Shown here piece after piece: positions 51,401-62,019 of a stretch of DNA of 64,000 nt (the stretch's first letter is position 1; every line of letters begins with the position of its first letter). The DNA comes from Plasmodiophora brassicae (Eukaryota > Endomyxa: Phytomyxea > Phytomyxea > Plasmodiophorida), in contig CP145423.1 of NCBI GenBank assembly GCA_036867785.1, forward strand, positions 372,001 through 436,000, in the 5' to 3' direction. The notes under the pieces are model-generated. The model was not told the origin of the DNA, made no database searches, and saw nothing but the letters and a program-made list of their open reading frames with translations. Made by a program: the position numbers and the translations under genes.

Positions 51401-52442
51401 GGTCTTCCACATTGTTGCGCATACGAAAAGGGAAGCGTGTCGGCGATTGGATCAGTTCGGTACACGTTCACAGTCCGCGGTTTTAATCGATGGGACTTCG
51501 CTCGCGTTGCTGCTCGAATGGGCACCGAAACAATTCATCGAGTTGGCGTGCCAAGCGCCAGCCGTCATCTGCTGTCGGTGTTCGCCGACGCAGAAGGCCC
51601 AGGTTGTACACCTGGTTGCCGAGCACACCAAGAAGCGTTGTGCGGCCATCGGCGACGGTGGCAATGATGTGTCGATGATCCAGGCCGCTCACGTCGGTAT
51701 CGGTATTGTCGGGCGTGAAGGGAAGCAGGCGTCTCTCGCTGCAGATTTCTCCGTTCAGCAATTCTCCCATACGCAAAGGCTCGTTCTGTGGCACGGCCGC
51801 AATTCCTATTATCGCACGGCGCGGATGAGCCAGTTCGTTATGCACCGAGGTATCATCATCTCGGTGATACAGGCCGTCTTCTCATCGCTCTTCTACTGGG
51901 TCACTATACCAATCTACACGGGCTGGCTCTATGTTGGGTATGCAACGGTGTTTACCCAGCTGCCTGTTTGTGCCCTAGTCCTTGACCAGGACGTGGACGA
52001 ATCGGTCGTCAATTTGTACCCGGAATTGTACCAAGAGCTCCAACGAAGCCGGCCCCTGTCGCATAAGACCTTTCTGATCTGGGTCTTGAAATCTGTCTAT
52101 CAGGGGTCCGTCATCATGATGCTGGGCATGCTTCTGTTCGAGTACAAGTTCATCAATGTCGTCGCCATCACATTCACGTCCCTGATTCTGGCCGAACTGC
52201 TCAACGTCGCCTTTGAGATTCACAAGTGGACCTGGACCATGGTCCTGTGCGAACTTGTATCGCTGTTGCTCTACCTCGTTTCCCTCACGATGCTGAAGGA
52301 TCAGATCGACATCGTATTCGTCATGAGCAGCGATTTTCTGTGGAAGGTCACGGTCATTACGTGCACAGCTACGTTGCCCGTCAGCATTGCGAAGTACCTT
52401 CAAAGCAAGATATCACCAACAACAGCATCGAAAGTTCATTGA
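48491..52442 (+). CDS. Class 2 P4-ATPase (ATP9/Neo1-type phospholipid flippase)
   Basis: Start ATG 48491; at least ten exons with 50-65-nt introns. Key parts in order: [20 protein letters not shown] and the first helix pair; [14 protein letters not shown] (A domain, DGET); [43 protein letters not shown] with the phosphorylated aspartate; [30 protein letters not shown]; then six C-terminal helices to KVH at 52442. [12 protein letters not shown] and [19 protein letters not shown] are diagnostic of ATP9A/B and Neo1, which flip aminophospholipids in Golgi/endosomes without a CDC50 partner. The first exon has a dileucine-like acidic stretch. The N-terminal exon structure is the least certain part. 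Confidence 0.9.
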
Positions 52443-52509
52443 TAATTTTATATACGATAACAACTCCAGGCCACGTATGACAGCTGTGTGCTTGAGCTAT
52501 GGATCTGTC

Positions 52510-53471
52510 CTACGACGTGCCTTGTTGATCGGGATCTTCGTCTTGGGGCGCCTGGCTCACGTCCGGCATGTCTGGCGATGGCGAGGCCGATGTGCCGGGC
52601 CCACGATGCGCACTGTCCATTGGGACAGCCTGCCCGAAACAATGATGGATGATTGTGAGAACGATGTTGAACAGCGCAACAGACTGGTGATTCGATGGGT
52701 CCTGCAACACAAGGATGTCAACGAGGTTTGTCGCAGAATACCATGGGCTGATCATACCGCGTTAGCACGCCTCGTTGCGATTGACCTGTACAACTCGCGA
52801 AGAGTCGCTGCCGTATCAGGGAGCAGCGGCTTATCCAACCGTAGGAGGGCGGACCAGATCCAGATCACAACGGGTTCCGGTACAGCAGCGCAGGTGGAGG
52901 ACGTGTCGCATCGCACAACGCCCGCCAGGTGTCGAAGAATGCTTCGCGTTCGCACCTACGGTACTGCACGGTCAGCAGACATAACCGAAGTGCACGTCTC
53001 TATCTGACCTGGTCCAGGGCGGCAATTTCCGAGAGCGATGGAAGCCTGGATTCGTCAACGAAACGGGCACGCCATGCACTGGCATTGTTGCTATGAGGCA
53101 ATCCCTCAGCGTGCTCTTCGATCCCGAATCGGGCAATGACACGCGCCAAGCTCTGACGCAGTTCAGCGAAACGGACCGCGAACCGTACCGCCCAGTCCGG
53201 GCGCGGCATCGACGCGCTGGGCGACATTGGCACACAACGGGGGACGACCCGCACCCCAGCCTTGACCTTCACGTCCGCCGGAACGGGCTTCGACACCACA
53301 AACGGGATCCGCCGCGCCTCCATGCGCACTCGCAACAGGTACTCGTCGGCAGAGGCCGGAGGCGCATCGCCCGTCGTCCGCACCACCTGCGTCTCGTCAA
53401 TGGGCAGCGCCGCCTTGCCAGGTCGCGTTTGCGTCGCCCTGGCGCGTTTCCTGCTGCCGCTGCTGGACATC
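52510..53471 (-). CDS. GEMIN2: Gemin2 (SMN-complex subunit)
   Basis: Probable ATG 53469-53471 (MSSSGSRKRARATQTRPG). Exon 1 carries SADEYLLRVRMEARRIPFVV, matching the Gemin2 N-terminal helix (EYLRRVQIEAAQCPDVV), then RPDWAVRFAVRFAELRQSLA. Later exons give VIWIWSALLRLDKPLLPDTA and ALFNIVLTIIHHCFGQAVPM, which match the family's LLacLEKPLLPea and LNLLI.lVsryFgQ..L. Short introns separate these blocks. Gemin2 holds the Sm pentamer during cytoplasmic snRNP assembly with SMN, consistent with an intron-rich genome. The C-terminal tail is acidic and proline-rich. An upstream in-frame ATG at about 53545 is an alternative start. Confidence 0.8.
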
Positions 53472-53541
53472 GGCAGTCTCCCAGCCACGCACTTCCCGAT
53501 ACCGCAGCTGTTCCCCGTCACGGGCGGCAACGGCATTCGCC

Positions 53542-53647
53542 GTTCCCAGTGATGAGCTGCAATTATGCAACCGGCCCGTTCCAGTGCTGAGCTGCAGTCA
53601 GGTAACAGGCCCGTTCCAGTGCTGAGCTGCAATTAGGGAACACGGGC
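53542..53647. repeat. Three-copy tandem repeat of about 35 bp
   Basis: Copies start at 53542, 53578 and 53613, each with gttccagtgctgagctgca (first copy slightly diverged) and ending in ggccc or cggg. It lies 70 bp upstream of the Gemin2 ATG. Confidence 0.85.
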
Positions 53648-53692
53648 GCCACGGCGACCATCCGTGTAACAGTCGACATGCGTGCGGTAGGT

Positions 53693-54888
53693 TTATTCCG
53701 ATTTCTTCTCGGCGGCGGCGACCTGGGCCATGCGCTTCGCCTGGTACTTGGTGTAGATGTTGAGGCCGAGGCCGGCGAAGACGAGGGCGACCCCGACCCA
53801 CTGCGGGGTATTGACGCGGTTGCCGAACCAGAGGACGGAAAACAGGATGGTGAAGAATTTCCGGGTCGTTGTAACCGTCTTGTGCAGTGGAGTCAGTAAC
53901 GTACAGTGGCAACCGATGCGGAGCGTCACGCATACGGTTAGAACGAGCGAATCGAATCGGAACATGGTGAGGAAGATGAAGTTCTGGCCGACAGCGCTGA
54001 AGATGCAGAATTCCAGGATGTCGCGAAGGATGTCCGGATGCCGCTGCGTGAACGATACGGCCTCCCAGAACGACCCTTGTGCGAACATGACGGCGAGACA
54101 GATCGGGATGGCGTACGCGTTCGTGCCGAACATCATCTCATGCATCGACGGGCGATGGCGTGCAATGATGCGTTCCTGGGGGGCAAACCGCGCTCCTCCG
54201 TTAGGAACGAATTCGAACACGAACACGGAGCGTTCGGCACCTGGAGAGGACCGGTGAACCCGTCCAGCGCCAGCGACAGCAGAAGCAGGGCGACGCCTTC
54301 CAGTCGCTGCACGCTTTCATGCTTTGACCCCGATGATTGCTGGAATCCCATGAACACTGAAATCCCAAACGTGATCAGCGCGACCTGCACGTATTCTTGC
54401 TTCTTGTACCGTTTGCCGTTGATACAAATGCCCTGGACAAGACGTGACCGCCCCCCGTCAAATCATGGTCGCACGCGTTCGCAGACCAAACGGAACACTA
54501 CCATCAACATGACCGGGATCATCTTGCACGATTTGCCGAGGACCTGGGTCGGGTAGTTGACATACCGCAGCGCCTGATTGCTGCACAGCATGGCCCCGAT
54601 GTAGGCGGCCGCCACCATGGCATACTGCTTGGCGGGAACACGCGACCTGCCTTCGACGGGCGATGCCCCTCCCAGGACGACCCTGCAGACGAGCGCCGTG
54701 ACCGTGTTGCAGACGCACTGGCAGAACACGAGGAAGACCGTGTACGTGAACAGGGCGCCGTCCGCCCCGTGCCTCGTCTTGTACAGCTTCTCCTGGACCC
54801 AGCCGAACGACAGGAAGCACAGGTAGATGCCGGCCGTGCACCCCGCCAGGTGCAGCACGTCCTGCGCATGGCTGTACGACCGACCCAT
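53693..54888 (-). CDS. SLC35B1: SLC35B1-type ER nucleotide (sugar) transporter
   Basis: ATG 54886-54888 (MGRSYSHAQDVLHLAGCTAG). Ten-helix drug/metabolite-transporter fold across four or more exons: IYLCFLSFGWVQEKLYKTRH, SNQALRYVNYPTQVLGKSCK, MIPVMLMVV, KRYKKQEYVQVALITFGISV, DGFTGPLQ, FDSLVLT joined to VTTTRKFFTILFSVLWFGN, and a last helix QWVGVALVFAGLGLNIY. YVNYPTQVLGKSCKmIPVM and TTTRKFFTIL are hallmarks of SLC35B1 and its yeast HUT1 relative. The C-terminus is KKSE, a KKxx ER-retrieval signal. Human SLC35B1 imports ATP into the ER (AXER); older work proposed UDP-galactose. ER location is supported by the sequence, substrate is from the family. Confidence 0.88.
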
Positions 54889-55100
54889 GTCTTCGTGCCC
54901 CGGCTGGCCACGTCAGCACGCGCCGCGATAGATTTAAACCCCGCCGCACCGCACCACCCCCGGCCGACCAACCCCAGACGCCGCACGCCGTCTCTCTAAA
55001 TATATCGCCGCTATCTGCAAACGCCGCGAAAACCCAATTCCTATTCTGTTTAAAAGCCCGCTGCTGTCCGCCGGTGTCGCTGATCCGGCAGACCCGAGAT

Positions 55101-55328
55101 TCACTTGGTACTGGGGGGCGCGTTGCTCTTGAAGGCCTTGTCGACTTTGCTCTTGACGGTGGCGAACCCCGAATGCGCACTGGACATCTTCTGTTTCATT
55201 TCCTTCTTCTTGCCGGCGAGCTTGGACGCCTCCTCCGGCAGCTGGCTGCCCGTGATTAGCGACTGCGACGTCGCCACGCTAACGAGGACGAACGCGAGGA
55301 TGAATAGAACGACGAGGACGACCTTCAT
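55101..55328 (-). CDS. Small secreted or anchored lysine-rich protein
   Basis: ATG 55326-55328 gives 75 residues: a strong hydrophobic N-terminus (MKVVLVVLFILAFVLVSVAT) and a short charged remainder (LAGKKKEMKQKMSSAHSGFA, KSKVDKAFKSNAPPSTK). It could be a cleaved signal peptide or a type II anchor. The remainder is predicted helical and lysine-rich without cysteine. No family recognised. It is divergent from the gene at 55474, with 145 bp between starts. Confidence 0.5.
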   Translation of the reverse strand: MKVVLVVLFILAFVLVSVATSQSLITGSQLPEEASKLAGKKKEMKQKMSSAHSGFATVKSKVDKAFKSNAPPSTK

Positions 55329-55473
55329 TGCTGATCGGAAACGTAATTTGTTCAATGGGATTGCGGCGTCGTGACGCCATCCCCAGAATCTCCACGCCGT
55401 GAATCACGCTTGCCTGGACAGTGGGCGGCGCGTGAGCTCAATACACCTCGTGCTTCCGGTTCCCGCGGCATCA

Positions 55474-56091
55474 ATGCCTTTCCGCGTCGATGGACGACGC
55501 CGATGTTCGTTGCCCCGCTGCCGGCGAAGCATCATCGTTGTCGTGATCCTATATTTAGTCACCGCCTTCTCGTGGTTGGTCGAGGGTGGTTCGCTGCTCA
55601 CCACTGCCACTTCCGGTGTGCGACTCCCCATGCCGCCATGGGCATTCGTCTTCGCTGCTGTTAGCCGTATTCTGGCGGCCCCAGAGCATCCCGTAATCGT
55701 CATCGGTATCGGGGCTTGCGCGTTTGCAAGGTTGCCCTTGTCGGCTGCGGAGAACGATGCCGACGCTAAGCTGGACAGCGTTGGGAACGATGTCGACCAG
55801 AACTATGCCTCTGCAGTCATCCAGTACGTCCTGTTTGGCGCCCTCTGTATGTTATCGGCCTACCAGACGGCCTACCTACTTGTGGAGATCTGCATGAACC
55901 CGAGACGGGATGTCGTCTACCGTCCCAGACCTGAGTGGGTCTGGGGGAACCATGCCGGTCTCACCGACGAGGACTTCACTCCTCGGGACGGATGGCCTCG
56001 TCCAGACCAGCCTGTCTCGACATCCGGAAGAATCCAAGCCCTGAACCATGTAGTACCTAATAGGAGCGGACGGTCACTTCATGCCCAATGA
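55474..56091 (+). CDS. Three-helix membrane protein, unknown function
   Basis: ATG 55474 (MPFRVDGRRRCSLPRCRR), about 205 residues. A basic N-terminus is followed by helices at IIVVVILYLVTAFSWLV, WAFVFAAVSRILAA...VIVIGIGACAF, and AVIQYVLFGALCMLSAYQTA YLLVEICM. A cytosolic-type Pro/Arg-rich tail (RRDVVYRPRPEWVWG) ends SGRSLHAQ. No family recognised. The open frame extends upstream without an ATG, so the start is a best guess. Confidence 0.5.
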   Translation: MPFRVDGRRRCSLPRCRRSIIVVVILYLVTAFSWLVEGGSLLTTATSGVRLPMPPWAFVFAAVSRILAAPEHPVIVIGIGACAFARLPLSAAENDADAKLDSVGNDVDQNYASAVIQYVLFGALCMLSAYQTAYLLVEICMNPRRDVVYRPRPEWVWGNHAGLTDEDFTPRDGWPRPDQPVSTSGRIQALNHVVPNRSGRSLHAQ

Positions 56092-56984
56092 CTAACTGAC
56101 ATTAACAACAACCTGCATTGTCAACTCTGTAAACCCCACTGTGGGAATTGGCTCGCTGGGCATGTAACCGCAACGTTCGCGCATTCTGCAATATCTCAAT
56201 CTTTCGACGTAGGAGTCCCATGGACTCCTCCTGCTTTTTGTCTTAGGCCTGCCTGGCCAGGTCAAAGTTTAATCGCAGCTTTGTACCGAATGCCCACACC
56301 GTTCGCCGATGTGCTCAACATGGTCGTCGATCTGGAGACGCGCCTCGCGCGGTAGTCAGCTTCATGGTGATCGTCCATTACACGTGATCAACACCCGGTC
56401 GCACGCGTGCCCACCTTGCCGGTCGTCTTGGCGACCACGTCCTGCATTGCTTCGAGACTTACTGCCGGAACAATGCCGACCAGCCTCCGATACCCGTTCT
56501 TCCTTGGGCGATCTCACGCCTGAACACCTGACCGGCCAGGCACAGCTCCTCATGCTTGGCCGCGATCCGTCTTTGGTTCGCGCGTTTGCCGAACTAGGCG
56601 TACATGGTTGACGACATGTGACTCTCGGGCGCGCAATGGACGATCGCATTCTGCAGGCCTATACGCCCGTTCGTACCCGATTACGTCGATGTATCGACCA
56701 TATGGCGAGAGTCGCCCGTCAGGTTCGGGAGTTTGTGTCAACACAGTCACGTTTGTCAGTGGGGTGGCGGTCCAGCGAGACCGTTTGACGTTTATGGGAA
56801 ATGGCTCGTACGCGCTGGCTGGGAGGTCGATGCCATTGCACCTTCGACAGCGCCAGGACGACTAGAAAGGACAGTGTGCACATTGCCGCTGAAACACAGA
56901 ATGGACTCGCAGGGTCGTCGAACACACGACACCAAGCGGGGCTGCAGGAACACATATTGGAAGCTGTTTACCGTTCGTAAGGCG
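56092..56984. other. Intergenic stretch with an unresolved, possibly broken coding remnant
   Basis: An ATG at 56290 opens MPTPFADVLNMVVDLETRLA followed by a GT, but no acceptor gives a convincing continuation. Later plus-strand pieces (HVLHCFETYCRNN; LTGQAQLLMLGRDPSLVRAF; RCIDHMARVARQVREFV) look protein-like in different frames. Either a gene with introns I cannot place or a pseudogene. Confidence 0.3.
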
Positions 56985-58500
56985 TTACTGAATGCGTCGT
57001 CCCGGCGGCCGCATCACTGTTGACGAATTGACGACCGGGTGCGTTCGACATGGACGAACGGGCCGGAACATGACGACGCGGAACGCGCTGTCGAGGGCGC
57101 GCCCTGTGAGGAACATGGCCCAGGACAGGGTCCACCCGGCCGGGCTCCACAGGAACGAATGCGAGATGCTCATCAGGGCGAACGCAGTGGACACCATCAG
57201 CATCGACGAGCCGAGGCCCAGCGTGCATCGCGACAGCCGCTGCTGGATGTCTTTGGATGAGGCGGGCCGCTCCGGTTCGTTGTTGAGCCGGGCCGCCAGG
57301 TAGTAGAAACGCAGGGCGCTGACGACGAGGTGCGTGCCGGTGACGATCTGCAGAACGAGGAGGACGCCGGCGGCCACCGTCTGGAACGTGAAATTGTCGT
57401 CGCCCATCGACAGCATCGTCGACAGGACCGTGTCGATGACGACGGCCACGGCGCAGAGGAAGGCGACCAGCGACGGGTACTCGCCGCAGAGCGCCCGGGT
57501 CGCCCAGGACGGCGACGAGCGCAGCGAGACGTGCAGGAAGGTCCTGTTCCAGGTGATGGCCGACATGGTCGAGCAGACGAACCCCCAACCCGTCAGGCAC
57601 GTCGTGAAGAAGTACTGGACGGGGCCGGCCACGTTCGACGTCGAATACCACCCGCCGGCGCAGACGATGCCGCCGACCAGCGTCGCTGTGACCGACTCGA
57701 CGAACAGCGTCGCCACCGGGTAGTCGACGCGTTGCAGGAGGAACCCGACCCGGCGCCGGACCCCTCGGGAACCCCATGGGACGGCCGCCTCGTACTCCGC
57801 TTGGGCAATCGCCAGGTGCCCGTGCAGGAACACGACCGCCGACACGCCCGTGACGACCAGGATCGCCCCGGGAATGCCTCGGACGAACACCTGGTAGTAC
57901 CAGGACGCGAACACGTCCACCCAGACGTTCGCGTCCGGCGACGCCGTCGCTGTGGCGTTCGCCGACCGGATCAGGTCGGCGTAGACAGGTTCGGCCATGC
58001 CGACCTCCAGGAACAGGCCGCCCTGTGGGTGCGCCGCGTTCAGGAACAGGTTCGTCTGCGTGCCCGGGACGCCATGCGCGCGTATTCCTGTCAGGCAGGG
58101 TCAGCGCGGACGCAGGGAGGCACACACCGGCGACGTCGACCGTACGCAGGACAGCGGAGGCGCCACCCTTGACGATGTTGAGGTAGGCGTGCGACATCAG
58201 GCAGAAGCCGTAGCCGTTGGCGCCAAGGACGACGATCTTGCCGGTGAACTCGTCCCGGGCGCTCAGGCCCGGGTCGCAATAGTCGCCGGTGACGAACGCC
58301 AGCCGCCCTGACACCGTCGCCGACGCCGGGTCACCCGGTTGCGGCCCCAGGAACCTGTTCACCGGCGGGCTGTAGAACGTCAGGTTGCGGTCGCCGACCT
58401 GAACCGTGACGGACGCATGGGCGAACGTTGCCCCGAGGCACCACCACAGCGGGACCCAGCGCCGCATCACGAAACTGGCCAAGGTACGGGTGACGATCAT
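56985..58500 (-). CDS. PA-domain-like polytopic (seven-helix) membrane protein
   Basis: ATG 58498-58500, or 58464-58466 for a tighter signal peptide (MRRWVPLWWCLGATFAHA). The luminal part resembles a protease-associated fold: FLGPQPGDPASATVSGRLAF, CDPGLSARDEFTGKIVVLGA, YLNIVKGGASAVLRTVDVAG. After QTNLFLNAAHPQGGLFLEVG come about seven helices (VFVRGIPGAILVVTGVSAVV; TLFVESVTATLVGGIVCAGG; SLVAFLCAVAVVIDTVLSTM and others) and a basic tail. Near 58090 the frame shifts by one base with no GT-AG pair to explain it: ASALT continues as GIRAHGVPGTQTNLF in another frame. A real indel, an assembly error or an unusual splice is possible. PA plus several helices suggests an endomembrane receptor or sorting protein. 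Confidence 0.6.
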
Positions 58501-58735
58501 GGGCAGGTCACGAGGACACATGTGGAGGAGATATGTCGGGCCAGCATCGTCGTGCGTTCGCTGATTCCCAAAGACGTCATCTTCAAGGAGGCGTGTGCCA
58601 GTGCTGGAGTGAACAGGTCCCTGACCGCTGTTATGTGAATGCAGATGACGAAACCATCGTGAGTCATGTCGCAGGCAGTGATTCACTGCTGGCCGGATCC
58701 GGTGGCGATCAAACGCCAAGAAATACGTCCGGACC
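58501..58735. promoter_or_regulatory. Divergent upstream region
   Basis: 235 bp between the PA-domain gene and the Gln-rich secreted protein gene. No specific element recognised. Confidence 0.3.
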
Positions 58736-59248
58736 ATGTCGTCGTCGTTCCTGATCGTTGTGCTCGTTGCTTCTCTGATGTCCGCCTCGTGTGTGGTAAA
58801 TTCGCAAGCGGTACAGGAGGAACAGGTTGGGACACCGGCGCCGGTGCAGAACGCGCCCATCAGGCAGACCGCCCAGCAGCAGCAGAGTACGGCCAGCCTG
58901 GGCCAGAGGCGGAACTCGCAGACGCACACGACCAGCGTGCTGACGCAGAACAAACAGGTCCAGGCCGAGAATTCCAACGACACAGCCGCCCAGCGACAAG
59001 AGCAGCAGGCCGCCCAACAGCAGGCGGTCGCCCAGGCCAAACAGAAGCGGAGCGATATCCTGGCGACGACGCAAACGATCAAGGCCCAGAGCCCACAGCG
59101 CCCAGGTGGCCAGCTGACACGTCCGGCACCAGCGCCAACGACGCAACCAATGGTCAACATAACGACCGCGCAGACGATTCGAACGCGGGCGGACACCCTT
59201 CGCAAGCGAATGCAATCGCCAATGACATCGTCAATGTTCTGGAAATAA
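58736..59248 (+). CDS. Secreted Gln-rich protein
   Basis: ATG 58736, 170 residues. Signal peptide MSSSFLIVVLVASLMSASCV with likely cleavage near VNSQA. The mature protein is rich in Gln, Thr, Ala and Ser (IRQTAQQQQSTASLGQRRNS; RQEQQAAQQQAVAQAKQKR) with two possible N-glycosylation sites (NDT, NIT) and no cysteine after the signal. No domain is recognised; low complexity suggests a disordered surface or wall protein. It is divergent from the PA-domain gene and convergent with NRDE2. Confidence 0.55.
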   Translation: MSSSFLIVVLVASLMSASCVVNSQAVQEEQVGTPAPVQNAPIRQTAQQQQSTASLGQRRNSQTHTTSVLTQNKQVQAENSNDTAAQRQEQQAAQQQAVAQAKQKRSDILATTQTIKAQSPQRPGGQLTRPAPAPTTQPMVNITTAQTIRTRADTLRKRMQSPMTSSMFWK

Positions 59249-59309
59249 ACACACCGACGGGATCAACTGGAGTAGTATAATCAAATACGCTAACCGGAGG
59301 GCGTACGCG

Positions 59310-61943
59310 CTATGAGATCGGCGGTGCCGAATGCAGACGAACGCCCTTCTCGCCCATGAGCGTAACGAGCTCGAGCAGCGCGATCGACGACAGGTGCTGG
59401 CTGCTGCCGGGAGCGGCCAGCATGGGCGGGATCGTATCAATCCAGATCGTACGCGACCACGGGCAATGTGCAAACGCGCGGTACAGAACCTTCTTCGCAG
59501 ACAGCACGTCGCCTCGCACCAACTCGAACGCGATATCTGCCAGAAACAGGTACCGTGTTAGTGCATGCAGGCCCACAGGGACAGGAATCGCCGACGTACA
59601 TATTCGCCATAGAAGGACAATGCCTCGACCGGGTCCGGACAGGCCCTGCTCGAGAAGTCGGTGGACACGCGCCGCCGCCCCCGCTGATGGACGGGCGATC
59701 TCGAACGCGATCGCGTACAGGAGAACGCGAACGGGGCCGTCGTAGAGCCCATCGCCCGCCATCCGAGCAATGTGCGTGTCGAACACGCCCCGCATGACGT
59801 TCGTCTGGGGGACGCAGCTGGCCAGCGCCTGCCAGAGCGTTTGCGACAGCGGGCAGGCCGCGAGGGCCCGATCCAGTACGGGACGGAGAGTTCGCGGAGG
59901 GGCCTTGATAGACGTCAGGAGCCGGACAATGCATGCCCAGGCATACTCCCGCTGTGGGCCACCAGGCGGCGGGAGGATCGGTTCCAGAACGCCGGTGATC
60001 CAGGCGACCATGTCGTCGACGCTGTTCGCGCAGATGGCCTCCAGGTGCATGGCGCCGAGCGAAACGCTCAGACCCGGACTGCACGGGTAGATCGAGGCCA
60101 CAGGACGATGCCACCACCCGGAGTCGTCGCCGAGTCGTCCCATGAGCTTGGTGAACTCCTTCCGAGCCCGGGCGAGTTGGACGGAGGTGACGTCGCCCGA
60201 TGACGGCGGGGGCGCGTACCGGCCGTCGGCGATGCAACACAGAAGATGACGAGGGTCGCCGGAACGCGCGATCTGATGTTCCGCAGCAGCCCAGGCAAGC
60301 GAATACGTGGAGAACGTCCATGGGCTGTCCGACATTTGTAGCAGGACGGCGCTGTACACGGCGTCGGCTCCAGACGGATTCGCCAGCCCTTGCAGGTCGG
60401 CCAGCGCCTTGCACAGCTCGACGCTGTCTCGGTTGGCCTTCAGCAACTGCTTCGCAGACCGGGCAGCGGCCTTGACACCGCGCTCGGCGCATTCAATCGC
60501 GAGCCGAGTGATGCGAAGCGCATCGCTGATGTCGCCGGGCAGCCCGACAGACAAGACGGCGTCGATTGCAGATAAAGCAAAGGCGCACCTTGCAGAACGC
60601 GAACTGGATGGTACGGGATCGTTGCGGAACCCCTCGGGAGCGGTAGACCCGGTGGAACGGTCGAAGACGGGGCGCTCAGTGTCGAACAGCTGTCGGAAAT
60701 CGCAGAGCCGGAAATCGTCGCTTCGAGGAACGATACGGGACCGAGTCAGCAGCCGCTCGTCGATCCCGACCGCCAGCAGCAGCTCATCGACGAGGTGGAC
60801 GGCGCATTCGACCGGCGGGCAGTCGAACAGGACGAAGCGGAGGTCGTCAAAGACGACAATGCGGTCCAGCATGGACTCGTCGTCGGTGTCGGCGTGGCGG
60901 ACCGGGAGCCACCGTTCCGTTCCGAGCCGGGATTCCACCTCAAACCATTCGGCGAGCGTAGACGATGCCGACGGCAACCGCGCGCCGTCGTCAGCGACGC
61001 TGTCGGCGTTGTCCGCCTGCGATTCGAACCATCGGGACCACGTCGGCGCATTCGGTTCGCCGACTCGAGGGACCTCGCTTTCCCAGAACCGTTCGAACGC
61101 GTCGGTGCGGTCGCGAAGGGGCGCGCTTCGAAGCGGCGCGGGGCAGAACAGACTGAACTCGATGGCGGCCTGGCAGAACGCGGTCGAGCGCTCCGTGTAC
61201 CCAGCGCCCCGTTCGACCCATGTCCACAGCGACAGCAGGTGCAGCATGGGCGCATGGTCGGCGAGGCGCTCGAGGAGGCCGGCCAGGTATTCCCTCAGGC
61301 CGTTCATCGTGAACGTCGAGAACGACCCGATCATCGAACGAACGTGCTGCTCCTGGAGCAGCGCGGACGGCGCCGCCTGCAGCGCCTCCTGCCAGACCCG
61401 GTCGACATCGCCGCCCGGCAGGTGCTGAGCGCTCGAGCGAATCAGCGCCAGCCAGAGGACGTCGGACGCGGGATTGGCGCGAACCGCTTCCGTCAGGATC
61501 GACGTCTTCTTCTCCACCCGTGCGGCTCGCGTGCAACCGGTCACGGCGTCTTGGAGTTTCACCAGCTCCCACCACGCGCCAATGTTGTCCGGTTCGCGAC
61601 GAAGCGTCGCGTTCAGCTCACGCGATTTCTCCATCCAATCCCGTTCTTCGTCGTCGACGCCATCGTCGTCGTCGTGATCCGCCCCCGCAACCGGAATGAA
61701 ATCGTCCCTGCCGGCATCGACCGGGCGCCGGCGCCGCTTGCCGACGCTCTTCGGCAGCGCCGTGAAGTACCGGCGCAGCGGCGCGGCGTCGTCCCGCGCG
61801 CCGACCCGTCCACCACGATCGGCACGTGCGCCGCCCCGATACCGGGCGTGCACCGTGTACGCCGGCGTCGACGCGCGATCCGACTGCTGGAGCTCGGCAT
61901 TTTCCGGGTCGCCGCGCACGTCGACGATGAAGGCGTCCGCCAT
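59310..61943 (-). CDS. NRDE2: NRDE2-like nuclear exosome regulator
   Basis: Single exon, 877 codons, ATG 61941-61943. The N-terminus has RRYFTALPKSVGKRRRRPVD and DDFIPVAG, then EERDWMEKSRELNATLRREP and AWWELVKLQDAV...VEKKTSILTEAV, matching the NRDE2 entry into its HAT/TPR-like repeats. Helical repeats continue to the C-terminus (e.g. VWQEALQAAPSALLQEQHVR; LFLADIAFELVRGDVLSAKK; VLYRAFAHCPWSRTIWID). NRDE2 binds the exosome helicase MTR4 and limits nuclear RNA decay in animals, and acts in nuclear RNAi in worms. Length is below the human protein, as often seen in protists. Absence of introns contrasts with its neighbours. Confidence 0.82.
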   Translation of the reverse strand: MADAFIVDVRGDPENAELQQSDRASTPAYTVHARYRGGARADRGGRVGARDDAAPLRRYFTALPKSVGKRRRRPVDAGRDDFIPVAGADHDDDDGVDDEERDWMEKSRELNATLRREPDNIGAWWELVKLQDAVTGCTRAARVEKKTSILTEAVRANPASDVLWLALIRSSAQHLPGGDVDRVWQEALQAAPSALLQEQHVRSMIGSFSTFTMNGLREYLAGLLERLADHAPMLHLLSLWTWVERGAGYTERSTAFCQAAIEFSLFCPAPLRSAPLRDRTDAFERFWESEVPRVGEPNAPTWSRWFESQADNADSVADDGARLPSASSTLAEWFEVESRLGTERWLPVRHADTDDESMLDRIVVFDDLRFVLFDCPPVECAVHLVDELLLAVGIDERLLTRSRIVPRSDDFRLCDFRQLFDTERPVFDRSTGSTAPEGFRNDPVPSSSRSARCAFALSAIDAVLSVGLPGDISDALRITRLAIECAERGVKAAARSAKQLLKANRDSVELCKALADLQGLANPSGADAVYSAVLLQMSDSPWTFSTYSLAWAAAEHQIARSGDPRHLLCCIADGRYAPPPSSGDVTSVQLARARKEFTKLMGRLGDDSGWWHRPVASIYPCSPGLSVSLGAMHLEAICANSVDDMVAWITGVLEPILPPPGGPQREYAWACIVRLLTSIKAPPRTLRPVLDRALAACPLSQTLWQALASCVPQTNVMRGVFDTHIARMAGDGLYDGPVRVLLYAIAFEIARPSAGAAARVHRLLEQGLSGPGRGIVLLWRICTSAIPVPVGLHALTRYLFLADIAFELVRGDVLSAKKVLYRAFAHCPWSRTIWIDTIPPMLAAPGSSQHLSSIALLELVTLMGEKGVRLHSAPPIS

Positions 61944-62019
61944 CGACGCCCGCCGCGACTGCGCGGAGCTGCAGCAACGATGTCCGAACGACAGGTCAAC
62001 GGTCGCCGTTGTGTGGGTT

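Noticed and set aside
58501-59205. Minus-strand extension of the PA-domain gene to 59205
   Set aside because: It is antisense to the Gln-rich secreted gene, and an ATG with a signal peptide exists at 58500.
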